Assembly (NCBI GenBank): GCA_031258195.1 | Contig: JAIRNF010000055.1 | Coordinates: 1 to 56,681, forward strand | From: Prevotellaceae bacterium | GTDB lineage: Bacteria; Bacteroidota; Bacteroidia; Bacteroidales; UBA932 | Direction of reading: 5' to 3' | Length of the DNA stretch: 56,681 nucleotides | Part shown: piece by piece, positions 25,556 to 33,453 of the stretch | Layout: every line of letters starts with the position of its first letter | Position numbering within the stretch: position 1 is the stretch's first letter | Translations under genes and position numbers: made by a program | Notes under the pieces: generated by a model | What the model was told of the DNA's origin: nothing | What the model saw: only the letters and a program-made list of their open reading frames with translations | Database searches by the model: none

Positions 25556-27028
25556 TTATCTACTATAGTTTGGTGCTTCACGCGTTATGGTAACATCATG
25601 CGGATGGTTTTCTACAACCCCCGCAGATGTAATACGTACAAACTTTGCTTCTTTTAGCGCATCAATATTGGCAACTCCACAGTAGCCCATACCCGCGCGC
25701 AGTCCGCCAATCAACTGATAAAACACTTCCGATAACGTTCCTTTATATGGAACTTGAGCCACGATTCCCTCCGGTACCAGCTTCTTAATATCGTCTTCTA
25801 CATCTTGGAAATAGCGGTCTCTGGAGCCATTCTGCATAGCTTCTAACGATCCCATTCCGCGATATGATTTAAACTTACGTCCGTTAAGAATGATAGTTTC
25901 TCCGGGAGATTCTTCCACGCCGGCAAAAAGCGATCCAGCCATTATGGTATCTGCCCCGGCAGCAATAGCTTTTACAATATCGCCAGAATAACGAATACCG
26001 CCATCGGCAATAACGGGAACGCCAGAACCCTTAAGCTCTTTTGCCACTTCGTAAATAGCCGTTAGCTGAGGTACGCCAACCCCCGCAATTACACGGGTTG
26101 TACAAATAGAACCGGGTCCAATACCGACCTTAACGCCGTCGGCACCGTTATCTACAAGCAAGCGTGCTGCTTCTGCCGTTGCAATGTTACCAACAATAAT
26201 ATCTAGCGTAGAATATTTTTTCTTAACATCTCTAAGCATGTTGATAACATTCTTAGAGTGACCGTGTGCCGTATCTATAACTACTACATCAACGCCATTC
26301 GCCACTAAAGCGTCTATACGCTCCATAGTGTCGTGCGTGACACCAACACCGGCTGCGACCCTTAACCTGCCCTTCGAATCTTTACTTGCGTTAGGGTTAT
26401 CTTTAATCTTAGTGATATCTCTATATGTAAGTAAAGCTACCAACTTATCGTTTTCATCGACTACCGGAAGCTTTTCTACCTTTGATTCTTTAAGTATTTT
26501 TGTGGCTCTCTGTAAATCCGTTTTGCTTGATGTCGTAATCAGCTTTTCACGAGGAGTCATTATCTCAGCAATCGGACGATTCGTATCTTCCTGGAAGCGT
26601 AAATCTCTGTTGGTTACAATACCTACCAGCAAACCATCCTTATCAACAACAGGTATCCCGCCGATCTTAAATTCTTTCATTAACGAAAGAACCTTACCAA
26701 CGGTCGCATCTTTATTGATAGTAACAGGATCGTATATCATTCCATTTTCCGCACGCTTAACCACACGAACCTGGGCAGCCTGTTGCTCAATACTCATATT
26801 TTTATGGATAACGCCTATCCCCCCCTCTCTTGCCATTGCAATAGCAAGCTGTGTTTCGGTAACGGTATCCATAGCAGCCGATACTATAGGCGCACTGATA
26901 GCAATGTTACGTGTAAAACGTGTTTCGATTGAAACGGTTCGCGGAAGAACCTCTGAATAAGCAGGTAACAAAAGAACATCGTCGAATGTTAACCCTTCTG
27001 ATTTGATTTTTTTCTCAAAGAATGACAT
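25556..27028 (-). CDS. guaB: Inosine-5'-monophosphate dehydrogenase
   Basis: A 490-residue enzyme oxidising IMP to XMP with NAD, the committed step of guanine nucleotide synthesis. The catalytic Cys309 lies in [10 protein letters not shown], the flap Arg-Tyr region is SRDRYFQ, and a CBS-domain pair spans about 95-205. Cytosolic. The start is preceded by GAGGAG about 9 bases upstream on the coding strand, a Shine-Dalgarno-like sequence that is unusual in this phylum. It is the first gene of a leftward operon with the chaperone genes. Confidence 0.96.
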   Translation of the reverse strand: MSFFEKKIKSEGLTFDDVLLLPAYSEVLPRTVSIETRFTRNIAISAPIVSAAMDTVTETQLAIAMAREGGIGVIHKNMSIEQQAAQVRVVKRAENGMIYDPVTINKDATVGKVLSLMKEFKIGGIPVVDKDGLLVGIVTNRDLRFQEDTNRPIAEIMTPREKLITTSSKTDLQRATKILKESKVEKLPVVDENDKLVALLTYRDITKIKDNPNASKDSKGRLRVAAGVGVTHDTMERIDALVANGVDVVVIDTAHGHSKNVINMLRDVKKKYSTLDIIVGNIATAEAARLLVDNGADGVKVGIGPGSICTTRVIAGVGVPQLTAIYEVAKELKGSGVPVIADGGIRYSGDIVKAIAAGADTIMAGSLFAGVEESPGETIILNGRKFKSYRGMGSLEAMQNGSRDRYFQDVEDDIKKLVPEGIVAQVPYKGTLSEVFYQLIGGLRAGMGYCGVANIDALKEAKFVRITSAGVVENHPHDVTITREAPNYSR

Positions 27029-27134
27029 GCTGATTTCTCCTCATTTTTTGATTTTCGCATACTTAGCTGTGGTAATCCTACAACAACAATCTGTACACGA
27101 CTTTCTGAAAATTGGGGCAAGTTACAAATAAATC

Positions 27135-27195
27135 AGCAGTTAGAAATATGCGCGCTTTCTATTTTACCGAAATTTAGCAGTTCTCGCTAACTGCT
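27135..27195 (-). promoter_or_regulatory. Competing inverted repeats upstream of guaB
   Basis: The sequence AGCAGTTAG at 27135-27143 and AGCAGTT at 27176-27182 can each pair with CTAACTGCT at 27187-27195 (9 and 7 bp). The two hairpins are mutually exclusive. This resembles an attenuator or a divergent operator, but no transcript start is known and a -7-like TAACTTG lies between it and guaB, so it may not be transcribed with guaB. Confidence 0.25.
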
Positions 27196-27277
27196 ATTTC
27201 CTGTTAATAAATATTAGCCTCTCTGACAAGGATGGATAAAAGTAGCAATAAACGACTATAATCAGGCTAAATGCTCG

Positions 27278-28123
27278 TTAATTATTTGCAATATTTTTCT
27301 TAATTTCCACTATTAATGGATCGTCTCTATCTTTAATTTTTGTACTCAAATGCCAAGCTTGGTTAAAATATAAACAAAAAATAGATACAATCTTTTCGTC
27401 CCTTATTGCACATAAATTGGGTTGATAAAATCTAGAAACAAAAATCACTTCTTTTTTATCTATTATAACAAATTGTAACTTAGGAAAACCTTGCTTATTT
27501 TTTGTATAGTCATAATCAAAATAAGCGCAACGATATTTTTCTCCATACCCCAAATGTTCACACATAGTTTCTATTCTAGTATCTGCTTTATTGGGGAAAG
27601 TGAAAATTTCTTTATAAAATGATTGGGGTTTATCTTTCTTCCTGCTTAAACAAAATTTTTTAATACTCCTTCCAATTATTTCTTGGTCTTCCTCCCATTC
27701 TTCCGAACTACGTGCATCATATGTATTGTTTTGCCAATGACTATCTTGCCAATAATTATCTTGCCAATTTAAATCATATATTTGACTTTCTGCCATTGCA
27801 ATTCTTTCTGCAATATAGCGATCTGCTTCACGCGCAGTCGTAAATATTCGTTTTTCAATCCCGCCTAAAGAGTTAACAGTGTCTCTTAATGAACTATTTA
27901 GCTTTTCTTCTAACTTCTCACCTACTATTTTTGCAAATCCATCCTGAGAAAAAACAGATATAAGAAAATGGCTTGATATTAACGTTAAATATGCAAAACA
28001 AAACCAAGCATAATCTATCTCTTTTTGGAAAAAAGAATCAACAATTATTATAATAAATCCGGAAAGAATCACAGCCGAACAAATTATTATATCTAGCCAT
28101 TTGAAAAAACTTTTTTTATCCAT
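27278..28123 (-). CDS. Two-helix membrane protein with a possible degenerate PLD-fold domain
   Basis: A 281-residue protein of unknown function. Two transmembrane helices lie at about 12-30 and 38-58. A soluble part follows with AREADRYIAERIAMAESQIYDLNW, a helix-strand pattern seen in degenerate phospholipase-D-like (HKD-lacking) domains, and a final LCLYF-type helix after IRDEKIVS. A short tryptophan-rich repeat (YWQDSHWQN) lies near 123-133. The PLD-like assignment is tentative. The DNA is clearly more AT-rich than the neighbouring guaB and NamZ genes and stands next to the similarly AT-rich WbqC gene, suggesting acquisition as a unit. Confidence 0.6.
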   Translation of the reverse strand: MDKKSFFKWLDIIICSAVILSGFIIIIVDSFFQKEIDYAWFCFAYLTLISSHFLISVFSQDGFAKIVGEKLEEKLNSSLRDTVNSLGGIEKRIFTTAREADRYIAERIAMAESQIYDLNWQDNYWQDSHWQNNTYDARSSEEWEEDQEIIGRSIKKFCLSRKKDKPQSFYKEIFTFPNKADTRIETMCEHLGYGEKYRCAYFDYDYTKNKQGFPKLQFVIIDKKEVIFVSRFYQPNLCAIRDEKIVSIFCLYFNQAWHLSTKIKDRDDPLIVEIKKNIANN

Positions 28124-28137
28124 AGCATAATTTTCTT

Positions 28138-28890
28138 TTATGTGGAGGTAGTATTTAATAATTTTGAATCAAATAATAGCCTTTTAGTTTTTTCTATTCC
28201 TTCATTGAAAATACAGTCAATAATAGACAACCCTTTAACAAAACCCAACTGTTGTCTTCGAGTTTGGTAATAGGTAGGATGGTTATTAAAATAATCTTGT
28301 AATAAAAAAGATATACCACTTTTTTTTATCCTGTGTTCATCATGTACATAAATGCCTTCAATAGAACCAACTATTATATGATTGCAGTGTGTTTGCTCAC
28401 AAAGCATAATAATTCTATCTGTTGCATTCTCAATTGTATGAAAAAAACTACTATAAATGATTTGTGGTATTTTCATCTTCAATAATTCCATTAACTTTAT
28501 AATTATGTAGATATTTATTTCCGATAATAAACTATAGTTCAAGAAAGAATCAATCAAAATAGTTTTAATTGAATTTATATTTTCTTTAAAAAAACGTGCC
28601 TTTGAGTATGAGGCATGCAAAGTTTGAATGATTTTATTTATTTCATTGTTTATATTTATATTAGTATAGTCTATAAAATCAATTTCATTAATTCTCCTCT
28701 TAATAGGCGATCCGATGGGTAATTTTAACCACATAAGATTACCTTGTGGATTAATTATTTGAGTTCTATCTATATAATTGTGTGCAGAATAATATACATT
28801 GTCTAAGACAATAAATTTATCAGCATGAATAAGTTTGGAAAAATAACCCATCCATGGTAAAAAATAAGGTTGATGTATGACTGCTTTCAT
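28138..28890 (-). CDS. WbqC-like family protein
   Basis: A 250-residue protein with the WbqC family opening HQPYFLPWMGYFSKL followed by ADKFIVLDNVYYS and RTQIINPQG. WbqC-like genes occur in O-antigen and other surface polysaccharide loci; the activity is not firmly established, and a role in sugar modification is assumed. No polysaccharide genes surround it here. The gene is strongly AT-rich and lies 15 bases upstream of the membrane-protein gene in the same direction, so the pair probably arrived together. Confidence 0.8.
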   Translation of the reverse strand: MKAVIHQPYFLPWMGYFSKLIHADKFIVLDNVYYSAHNYIDRTQIINPQGNLMWLKLPIGSPIKRRINEIDFIDYTNININNEINKIIQTLHASYSKARFFKENINSIKTILIDSFLNYSLLSEINIYIIIKLMELLKMKIPQIIYSSFFHTIENATDRIIMLCEQTHCNHIIVGSIEGIYVHDEHRIKKSGISFLLQDYFNNHPTYYQTRRQQLGFVKGLSIIDCIFNEGIEKTKRLLFDSKLLNTTST

Positions 28891-29007
28891 CTTATTGTCA
28901 ACTTAATTACAAACGTTCATATTTTATTTTTGGTATAATACGAATTAATCTTAAAATATCCTATCTCCAAATGATTTACAGCCTGTTTAGTTATGCAGTA
29001 TACTTTC

Positions 29008-30270
29008 TTAATAAAGCAATACTCTAATAAATTTTTCGGGATAGATGGTGTACTCTGTAGCTGTTTTTATCCAAGCCTCCTCCCCTTCTGCCAATGCTTG
29101 CAGCATTTCGGTTTCGGTGGCTTTCCCGTTCAGATAATCCAGCAATAAAATATCGCCCACCAGTAGTTCAATAGCTGTTTTATCGTTTCCTTTTTCATAT
29201 ACCCCATCTCGCCAAGCAAAACCATTCATGTTATCATGTAAAAATCGAAGTATGCGCAATGTATGCGATAACGAATGATAAGGCTTTCCTGTTAAATGAA
29301 GCTGAAAACCATAACACAGCTCCCCGGCATATTTATGGAAAGTAGGAATATAATGTAAGATGCGCAACATCGCACCTTTGTCATAAATGGGGTTTTGCCT
29401 ATCGTTCCATCCACTATAGCCGTTTTTACTGTTATAGTAATGCAAGGTATTTAAAAACGGTGCTCCAAAAATCTCAAAAGGTCGGGTAGTACCACGCCCT
29501 TCGCTTAAGTTAGTACCCTCAAATAAACACTGACCGCTATAAAACAAACAGGTATATGGCGAAGGCAGGTTTGGAGAAGGGTATATCGAGCATGGTGTTT
29601 TTACGTAGCTGGCTCCTGCTCCAGGTAAAATATAAGAGGTAGTATATTTATCATCGAGCGTATATGGAATGACAATAAGCGGAAACTTAGCATTATATCG
29701 GCTGTGTAAAAGCCCGCATAGCTCACCAAACGTTAATCCATGTCTATGGATAAGCCCCTCGACTCCTATAAACGAAGTATATTCTTTACCTATAAGTGTA
29801 CCTTCAACTTGCCTCCCTGTCGGGCTTGGACGATCGATAACATAAATAGCAGGAGCTAAGCTATTCTCCGAAAGAGAGCGAAACAGCTTATCGACTGTTG
29901 AAATAAAGGTGTAGTATCTACAACCCACATCCTGCAAGTCAATGATTATTGCGTCTAAATCTCTTAGCTTATCTAATGGAGCCGAAAGCGATGATTCGCT
30001 ATGCCCATAAAGCGAAACGAAGTCCACGCCCTCTAAACCTAAACATTTATAGAATTCTCCGGATTCAAGCGCTTCCTGATCTTGCAGCTCTGCAAACAAT
30101 CCGTGCTCCGGTATAAAAATGCGATGCAGAGTACCTCTCCTGTGCAGCAGCTCAAATAGATATGCACCTTCTGTAAAATCCCATGATGTTTGGTTGCAAA
30201 GCAGAGCTATACGCCCTTCGTGCAACACTTTATCCGTAAGAGAGAGAATAAGTTTATCGGCTATTTTCAT
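29008..30270 (-). CDS. NamZ-like exo-beta-N-acetylmuramidase (DUF1343, GH171)
   Basis: A 420-residue protein of the DUF1343 family, whose Tannerella and Bacillus members (NamZ) release terminal MurNAc from peptidoglycan fragments. Family motifs are visible: RIALLCNQTSWD, FIPEHGLFAELQDQE, IIDLQDVGCRYYTF, YVIDRPSPTGR and LFEGTNLSEGRGTTRPFE. No obvious signal peptide is seen at the chosen start, so the cellular location is uncertain. A role in cell-wall recycling is inferred from the family. It stands alone between AT-rich genes and an intergenic palindromic stretch. Confidence 0.85.
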   Translation of the reverse strand: MKIADKLILSLTDKVLHEGRIALLCNQTSWDFTEGAYLFELLHRRGTLHRIFIPEHGLFAELQDQEALESGEFYKCLGLEGVDFVSLYGHSESSLSAPLDKLRDLDAIIIDLQDVGCRYYTFISTVDKLFRSLSENSLAPAIYVIDRPSPTGRQVEGTLIGKEYTSFIGVEGLIHRHGLTFGELCGLLHSRYNAKFPLIVIPYTLDDKYTTSYILPGAGASYVKTPCSIYPSPNLPSPYTCLFYSGQCLFEGTNLSEGRGTTRPFEIFGAPFLNTLHYYNSKNGYSGWNDRQNPIYDKGAMLRILHYIPTFHKYAGELCYGFQLHLTGKPYHSLSHTLRILRFLHDNMNGFAWRDGVYEKGNDKTAIELLVGDILLLDYLNGKATETEMLQALAEGEEAWIKTATEYTIYPEKFIRVLLY

Positions 30271-30360
30271 ACATTCAAAGTTGTAAGAATTAAAGTGAAG
30301 GAACTTCTAATTTCATAGTCATATCAAGCATTGAGGAACCTCTAAGTCGGTAAAACCATG

Positions 30361-30420
30361 TCTCCTCACCCAACGCTCCGCTACTTTTCAGGAGATTTCT
30401 CCCTTCGGTCGGAACGACGA
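30361..30420. repeat. Intergenic palindromic (REP-like) element
   Basis: The gap between the YitT and NamZ genes contains TCTCCT at 30361-30366 and AGGAGA near 30390-30395, which can pair, plus the small palindrome GGAGATTTCTCC. It is followed by TTCGGTCGGAACGAC. The block is GC-richer than the surrounding gap and resembles widely dispersed intergenic repeats. A second copy was not found in this window, so the repeat status is unproven. Confidence 0.3.
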
Positions 30421-30452
30421 CTTAATAGCTTTTGAGAGAACGCCTCTAACTG

Positions 30453-31376
30453 CTACTTATCGTGTATGCTTTTAAAGCCATCGCCAATAACCTCGTTAGC
30501 ATCAATAATGGTAACGAAAGCAGTGGGGTCTATCTTCTTTATATATTTCTGCATAATACCCACCTCGCGAATGCTGATATTGGTAAAAATTATTTTCTTC
30601 TCCTGCTTAGAATATACGCCCTCGCCTTGTATATAGGTTGCCCCTCTTTCCAACTCATTAATAATTTTGCTCGTAATCTCATCGTGCTTATCCGATATAA
30701 TGAGCATGGTTTTCGTGCGGTTAAAGCCCTTCATAGTAAGATCTATCACTGCGCCTGTAACGTAGATAACAATCCACGAGTACATTGGTATTTTCCAATC
30801 GTGGAATGCAAATAATGTTATCATTACAATAATAGAATCGACTATAATAACGGTTGTTCCTAACGATAGGTTTGTGTACTTAGACGTAATCATGGCAATG
30901 ATATCAGAGCCTCCGGATGTTGCTTTTGCTCTAAATATCAAACCCTGACCTATACCTATAAGCACGCCGCCAAAAATCGACGAAAGCATCATATCATCAA
31001 CCAAAGGAGTATAGCCCCATGTGGTTTCCAAAAAAGTAGTAAGAATAGATAGTGAAGTAAAGCCCGCTACCGTTTTAAGACCGAATAGAGGTCCTAGAAC
31101 CTTAATACCTATAAGACATAGAGGGATATCCATACATATAGCTATAATACCAATATTCAGATTGTCGGGCATAAAGCCGAATACTGACTGGATGGCATCA
31201 TGATGTATGGCATATAAGTGGTGCAACGTAATGGCAATACCATAAACACCTCCGGGAGCCAGCTTGTATGGCGATATAAACATGACAAAGCTGACAGCCA
31301 TAATAAACGAACCTATCAGTATTAAACTGTACGAAATTGCCCCTTGTTTTGAGAATATTTTTTCTGTTCTAAGCAT
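30453..31376 (-). CDS. YitT family membrane protein (DUF161/DUF2179)
   Basis: A 307-residue protein from ATG 31376 (MLRTEKIFSKQG). About five to six transmembrane helices occupy 15-215 (APGGVYGIAITLHHL, then KATSGGSDIIAMI), followed by a soluble DUF2179 ferredoxin-like domain (about 220-307; RGATYIQGEGVYSKQEKK). The architecture matches YitT/YqfU proteins; a transport role is suspected but the substrate is unknown. An upstream TTG at 31403 lies inside a -7 promoter box and is rejected as a start. It is followed by the possible REP-like gap. Confidence 0.85.
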   Translation of the reverse strand: MLRTEKIFSKQGAISYSLILIGSFIMAVSFVMFISPYKLAPGGVYGIAITLHHLYAIHHDAIQSVFGFMPDNLNIGIIAICMDIPLCLIGIKVLGPLFGLKTVAGFTSLSILTTFLETTWGYTPLVDDMMLSSIFGGVLIGIGQGLIFRAKATSGGSDIIAMITSKYTNLSLGTTVIIVDSIIVMITLFAFHDWKIPMYSWIVIYVTGAVIDLTMKGFNRTKTMLIISDKHDEITSKIINELERGATYIQGEGVYSKQEKKIIFTNISIREVGIMQKYIKKIDPTAFVTIIDANEVIGDGFKSIHDK

Positions 31377-31400
31377 AACTCCAACGATCAAATAACCCTG

Positions 31401-31408
31401 CAAAGTTA
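31401..31408 (-). promoter_or_regulatory. -7 box (TAACTTTG) for the YitT gene
   Basis: Minus-strand TAACTTTG matches TAnnTTTG exactly and lies 24 bases upstream of the ATG at 31376, giving a short leader. A -33 TTTG is not visible at the standard distance. It helps to fix the start codon of the downstream gene. Confidence 0.5.
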
Positions 31409-31492
31409 GTAAAAAGCCAATGAATAAAGAATTTGTAGGTTTTCTGAGATTTTTTTTGTTCTTTTACTGTTATTAAGTTCATTTATGATTTT

Positions 31493-32908
31493 ATGCATAT
31501 GAAAAAGCTATACTTGTTACTTCTCCTTTTGCCGCTGTTTTTTTACTCGTGTGAAAAAAGCGGATCTGACACCGACAACCAGTACGTAAACAACTGGATT
31601 TATAGCCAAATGTCAACATATTATTTATGGAACGAAAATCTTCCTTCAAAATCAAGCCTCGATTTTAATAGAAATCCCGATGATTTCTTTTACTCACTGC
31701 TATATAAGTACAAACAGCTGGATGGCGATAGATTCTCGTGGATACAAGATAACTATATTGATTTGCTTAACTCGTTACAAGGCGTAACCAACTATGATAT
31801 CGGTTTTGAATATATAGGTTATAACGATGGAGGAACAAATATACTTGCTCAGGTTGCTTATGTAAAACCGGATACCCACGCCGAACAACTGGGAATAAAA
31901 CGTGGCGATGTATTCTCTAAAGTAAATGGTACGCAGCTAACAACATCAAACTGGAGGAGTATATTTAATTCTGCTACGGCAAAAATATCATTTAAAAGAT
32001 CGGGTGCAGATATTGGCGAAAAGACTATAACACTATCTCAGAACTACAGCGAAGACCCGGTATATTTTGATGCCGTTTATACTAAAGGTGCTAATAAAAT
32101 AGGATACTTGGTATATAACTTTTTTGCAGCCGACGCTGGAAATAACAGCTATGCTTACGATAAAAAGCTTAATCAAGTGTTCGGTAGATTTAAAGATGCC
32201 GGCATTACACATTTAGTGTTAGATTTTCGTTACAATAACGGAGGATCTATGAATTCTGCAACGCTACTAGGTAGTATGATCGTTCCAAATTTAAATGTAA
32301 ATAATGTATATACTAAATTAGAATACAATACTCTATACAAGAACTATTTAATCACAAAATATGGTGACAATGTCTTAATAGATAAATTTAGAGATAAAGT
32401 TGTAAACGGTGTTGCTATAAATAACGTTGGCAATAATCTACAAGGACTATATATTCTGACAGGAAATTGGACAGCATCGGCGAGTGAATTAGTCATTAAT
32501 AATCTGGAGCCTTATATGCCGGGCAAAATACATCTTATCGGAGTAGCTACAGCAGGTAAAAATGTAGGCTCCACTTCTTTTTATAAGGAAAATGATTCGA
32601 GAAACAAATGGGGAATGCAGCCCATTATACTAAAATATGCAAATAGAGATGGGTTTTCTGATTTTACTAGCGGGCTTGTACCCGATGTTGTGGAAAAGGA
32701 TAACAATCTTACCAAATTAGAACTCGGTGACGAAAACGAACTTATGTTAAGCATTGCACTTAGCATTATTAACGGAACCTATAGCCCCTCGTCAGCATTG
32801 CGTCAATCAATGGATATAAACCTTGAACCTATTGGCGCATCTATCGAGAAGAGGGCTTGGGCTAACCAGGTTATTGTTGATTTAGACCATCTTAAGCTTA
32901 ATAAATAA
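31493..32908 (+). CDS. S41 family peptidase lipoprotein
   Basis: A 471-residue exported lipoprotein with signal peptide and lipobox FYSC (acylated Cys20). An N-terminal helical domain (about 30-100) is followed by a PDZ-like domain (about 115-180; AEQLGIKRGDVFSKVNG) and a C-terminal-processing peptidase core. The catalytic serine is Ser329 in TASASE, and Lys356 (AGKN) is the probable general base. LDFRYNNGG at 243-251 is the substrate-loop motif. Such lipoproteins are frequent in Bacteroidales; substrates are unknown. ATG 31493 or 31499 both fit. Likely co-transcribed with the next gene 6 bases downstream. Confidence 0.9.
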   Translation: MHMKKLYLLLLLLPLFFYSCEKSGSDTDNQYVNNWIYSQMSTYYLWNENLPSKSSLDFNRNPDDFFYSLLYKYKQLDGDRFSWIQDNYIDLLNSLQGVTNYDIGFEYIGYNDGGTNILAQVAYVKPDTHAEQLGIKRGDVFSKVNGTQLTTSNWRSIFNSATAKISFKRSGADIGEKTITLSQNYSEDPVYFDAVYTKGANKIGYLVYNFFAADAGNNSYAYDKKLNQVFGRFKDAGITHLVLDFRYNNGGSMNSATLLGSMIVPNLNVNNVYTKLEYNTLYKNYLITKYGDNVLIDKFRDKVVNGVAINNVGNNLQGLYILTGNWTASASELVINNLEPYMPGKIHLIGVATAGKNVGSTSFYKENDSRNKWGMQPIILKYANRDGFSDFTSGLVPDVVEKDNNLTKLELGDENELMLSIALSIINGTYSPSSALRQSMDINLEPIGASIEKRAWANQVIVDLDHLKLNK

Positions 32909-32914
32909 AATACA

Positions 32915-33376
32915 ATGAAACACTATAACTTTTTAATTTTACTTATAGGTATATGTATGTTGCCTTACACAACCGTTCGGGCTCAATCGTTTGAGCGAGG
33001 AGGAGATAAACGTCCCGTACTTATTGACGATATCAACAGAGACCTATTGCTTGAGTTTAATAAAGATAAATCGCATAAAGTTCCGGGTGTTCCTGTTTCA
33101 GCTATTAGCACTGTACAAAAGGAACAGCTACGAATACTGCAAACAGAAAAGCAAAAGAAGTTAAACCAAATAAACAACCTGCTGGGAGAGAAAAAAGCTC
33201 AGCAACGAACGCTTGAAGCATCAGATAAGCCTGATATGAAAGCCATAAATAAACTTCTTGATGAACAGGCTTCCTTAATAGGTAATAAGCTAAAAGTAGA
33301 AGCTGTATTTAAACAACAAGTCCGTTCTATTCTCACAGAAGAGCAGCGTATAGAATTTGATGCTAACATTCATTAA
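32915..33376 (+). CDS. Small secreted Spy/LTXXQ-like helical protein
   Basis: A 153-residue protein with a signal peptide (about 1-24, ending TTVRAQ) and a long charged alpha-helical body. It ends with ILTEEQRIEFD, similar to the LTXXQ motif of Spy/CpxP-type periplasmic chaperones. The central helices (LRILQTEKQKKLNQINNLLG) support this fold. Function is inferred only from that weak similarity. It follows the S41 lipoprotein by 6 bases and ends before a strong terminator shared with rpoC. Confidence 0.65.
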   Translation: MKHYNFLILLIGICMLPYTTVRAQSFERGGDKRPVLIDDINRDLLLEFNKDKSHKVPGVPVSAISTVQKEQLRILQTEKQKKLNQINNLLGEKKAQQRTLEASDKPDMKAINKLLDEQASLIGNKLKVEAVFKQQVRSILTEEQRIEFDANIH

Positions 33377-33395
33377 TTAGCACACATTCGAAAAT

Positions 33396-33431
33396 AAAAG
33401 AAGCCTGAGAAGTATTTCTCAGGCTTCTTTT
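33396..33431. terminator. Bidirectional intrinsic terminator (small gene / rpoC)
   Basis: A perfect 16-bp stem with the loop GTAT (33412-33415): AAAAGAAGCCTGAGAA pairs with TTCTCAGGCTTCTTTT. T-rich tails lie on both sides, so it ends the rightward secreted-protein transcript and the leftward rpoBC operon. Confidence 0.92.
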
Positions 33432-33453
33432 ATTGGCATATTATCTTTTCCTT

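Noticed and set aside
31377-31403. TTG start of the YitT gene
   Set aside because: The TTG is part of an exact -7 promoter box; the ATG at 31376 is preferred.
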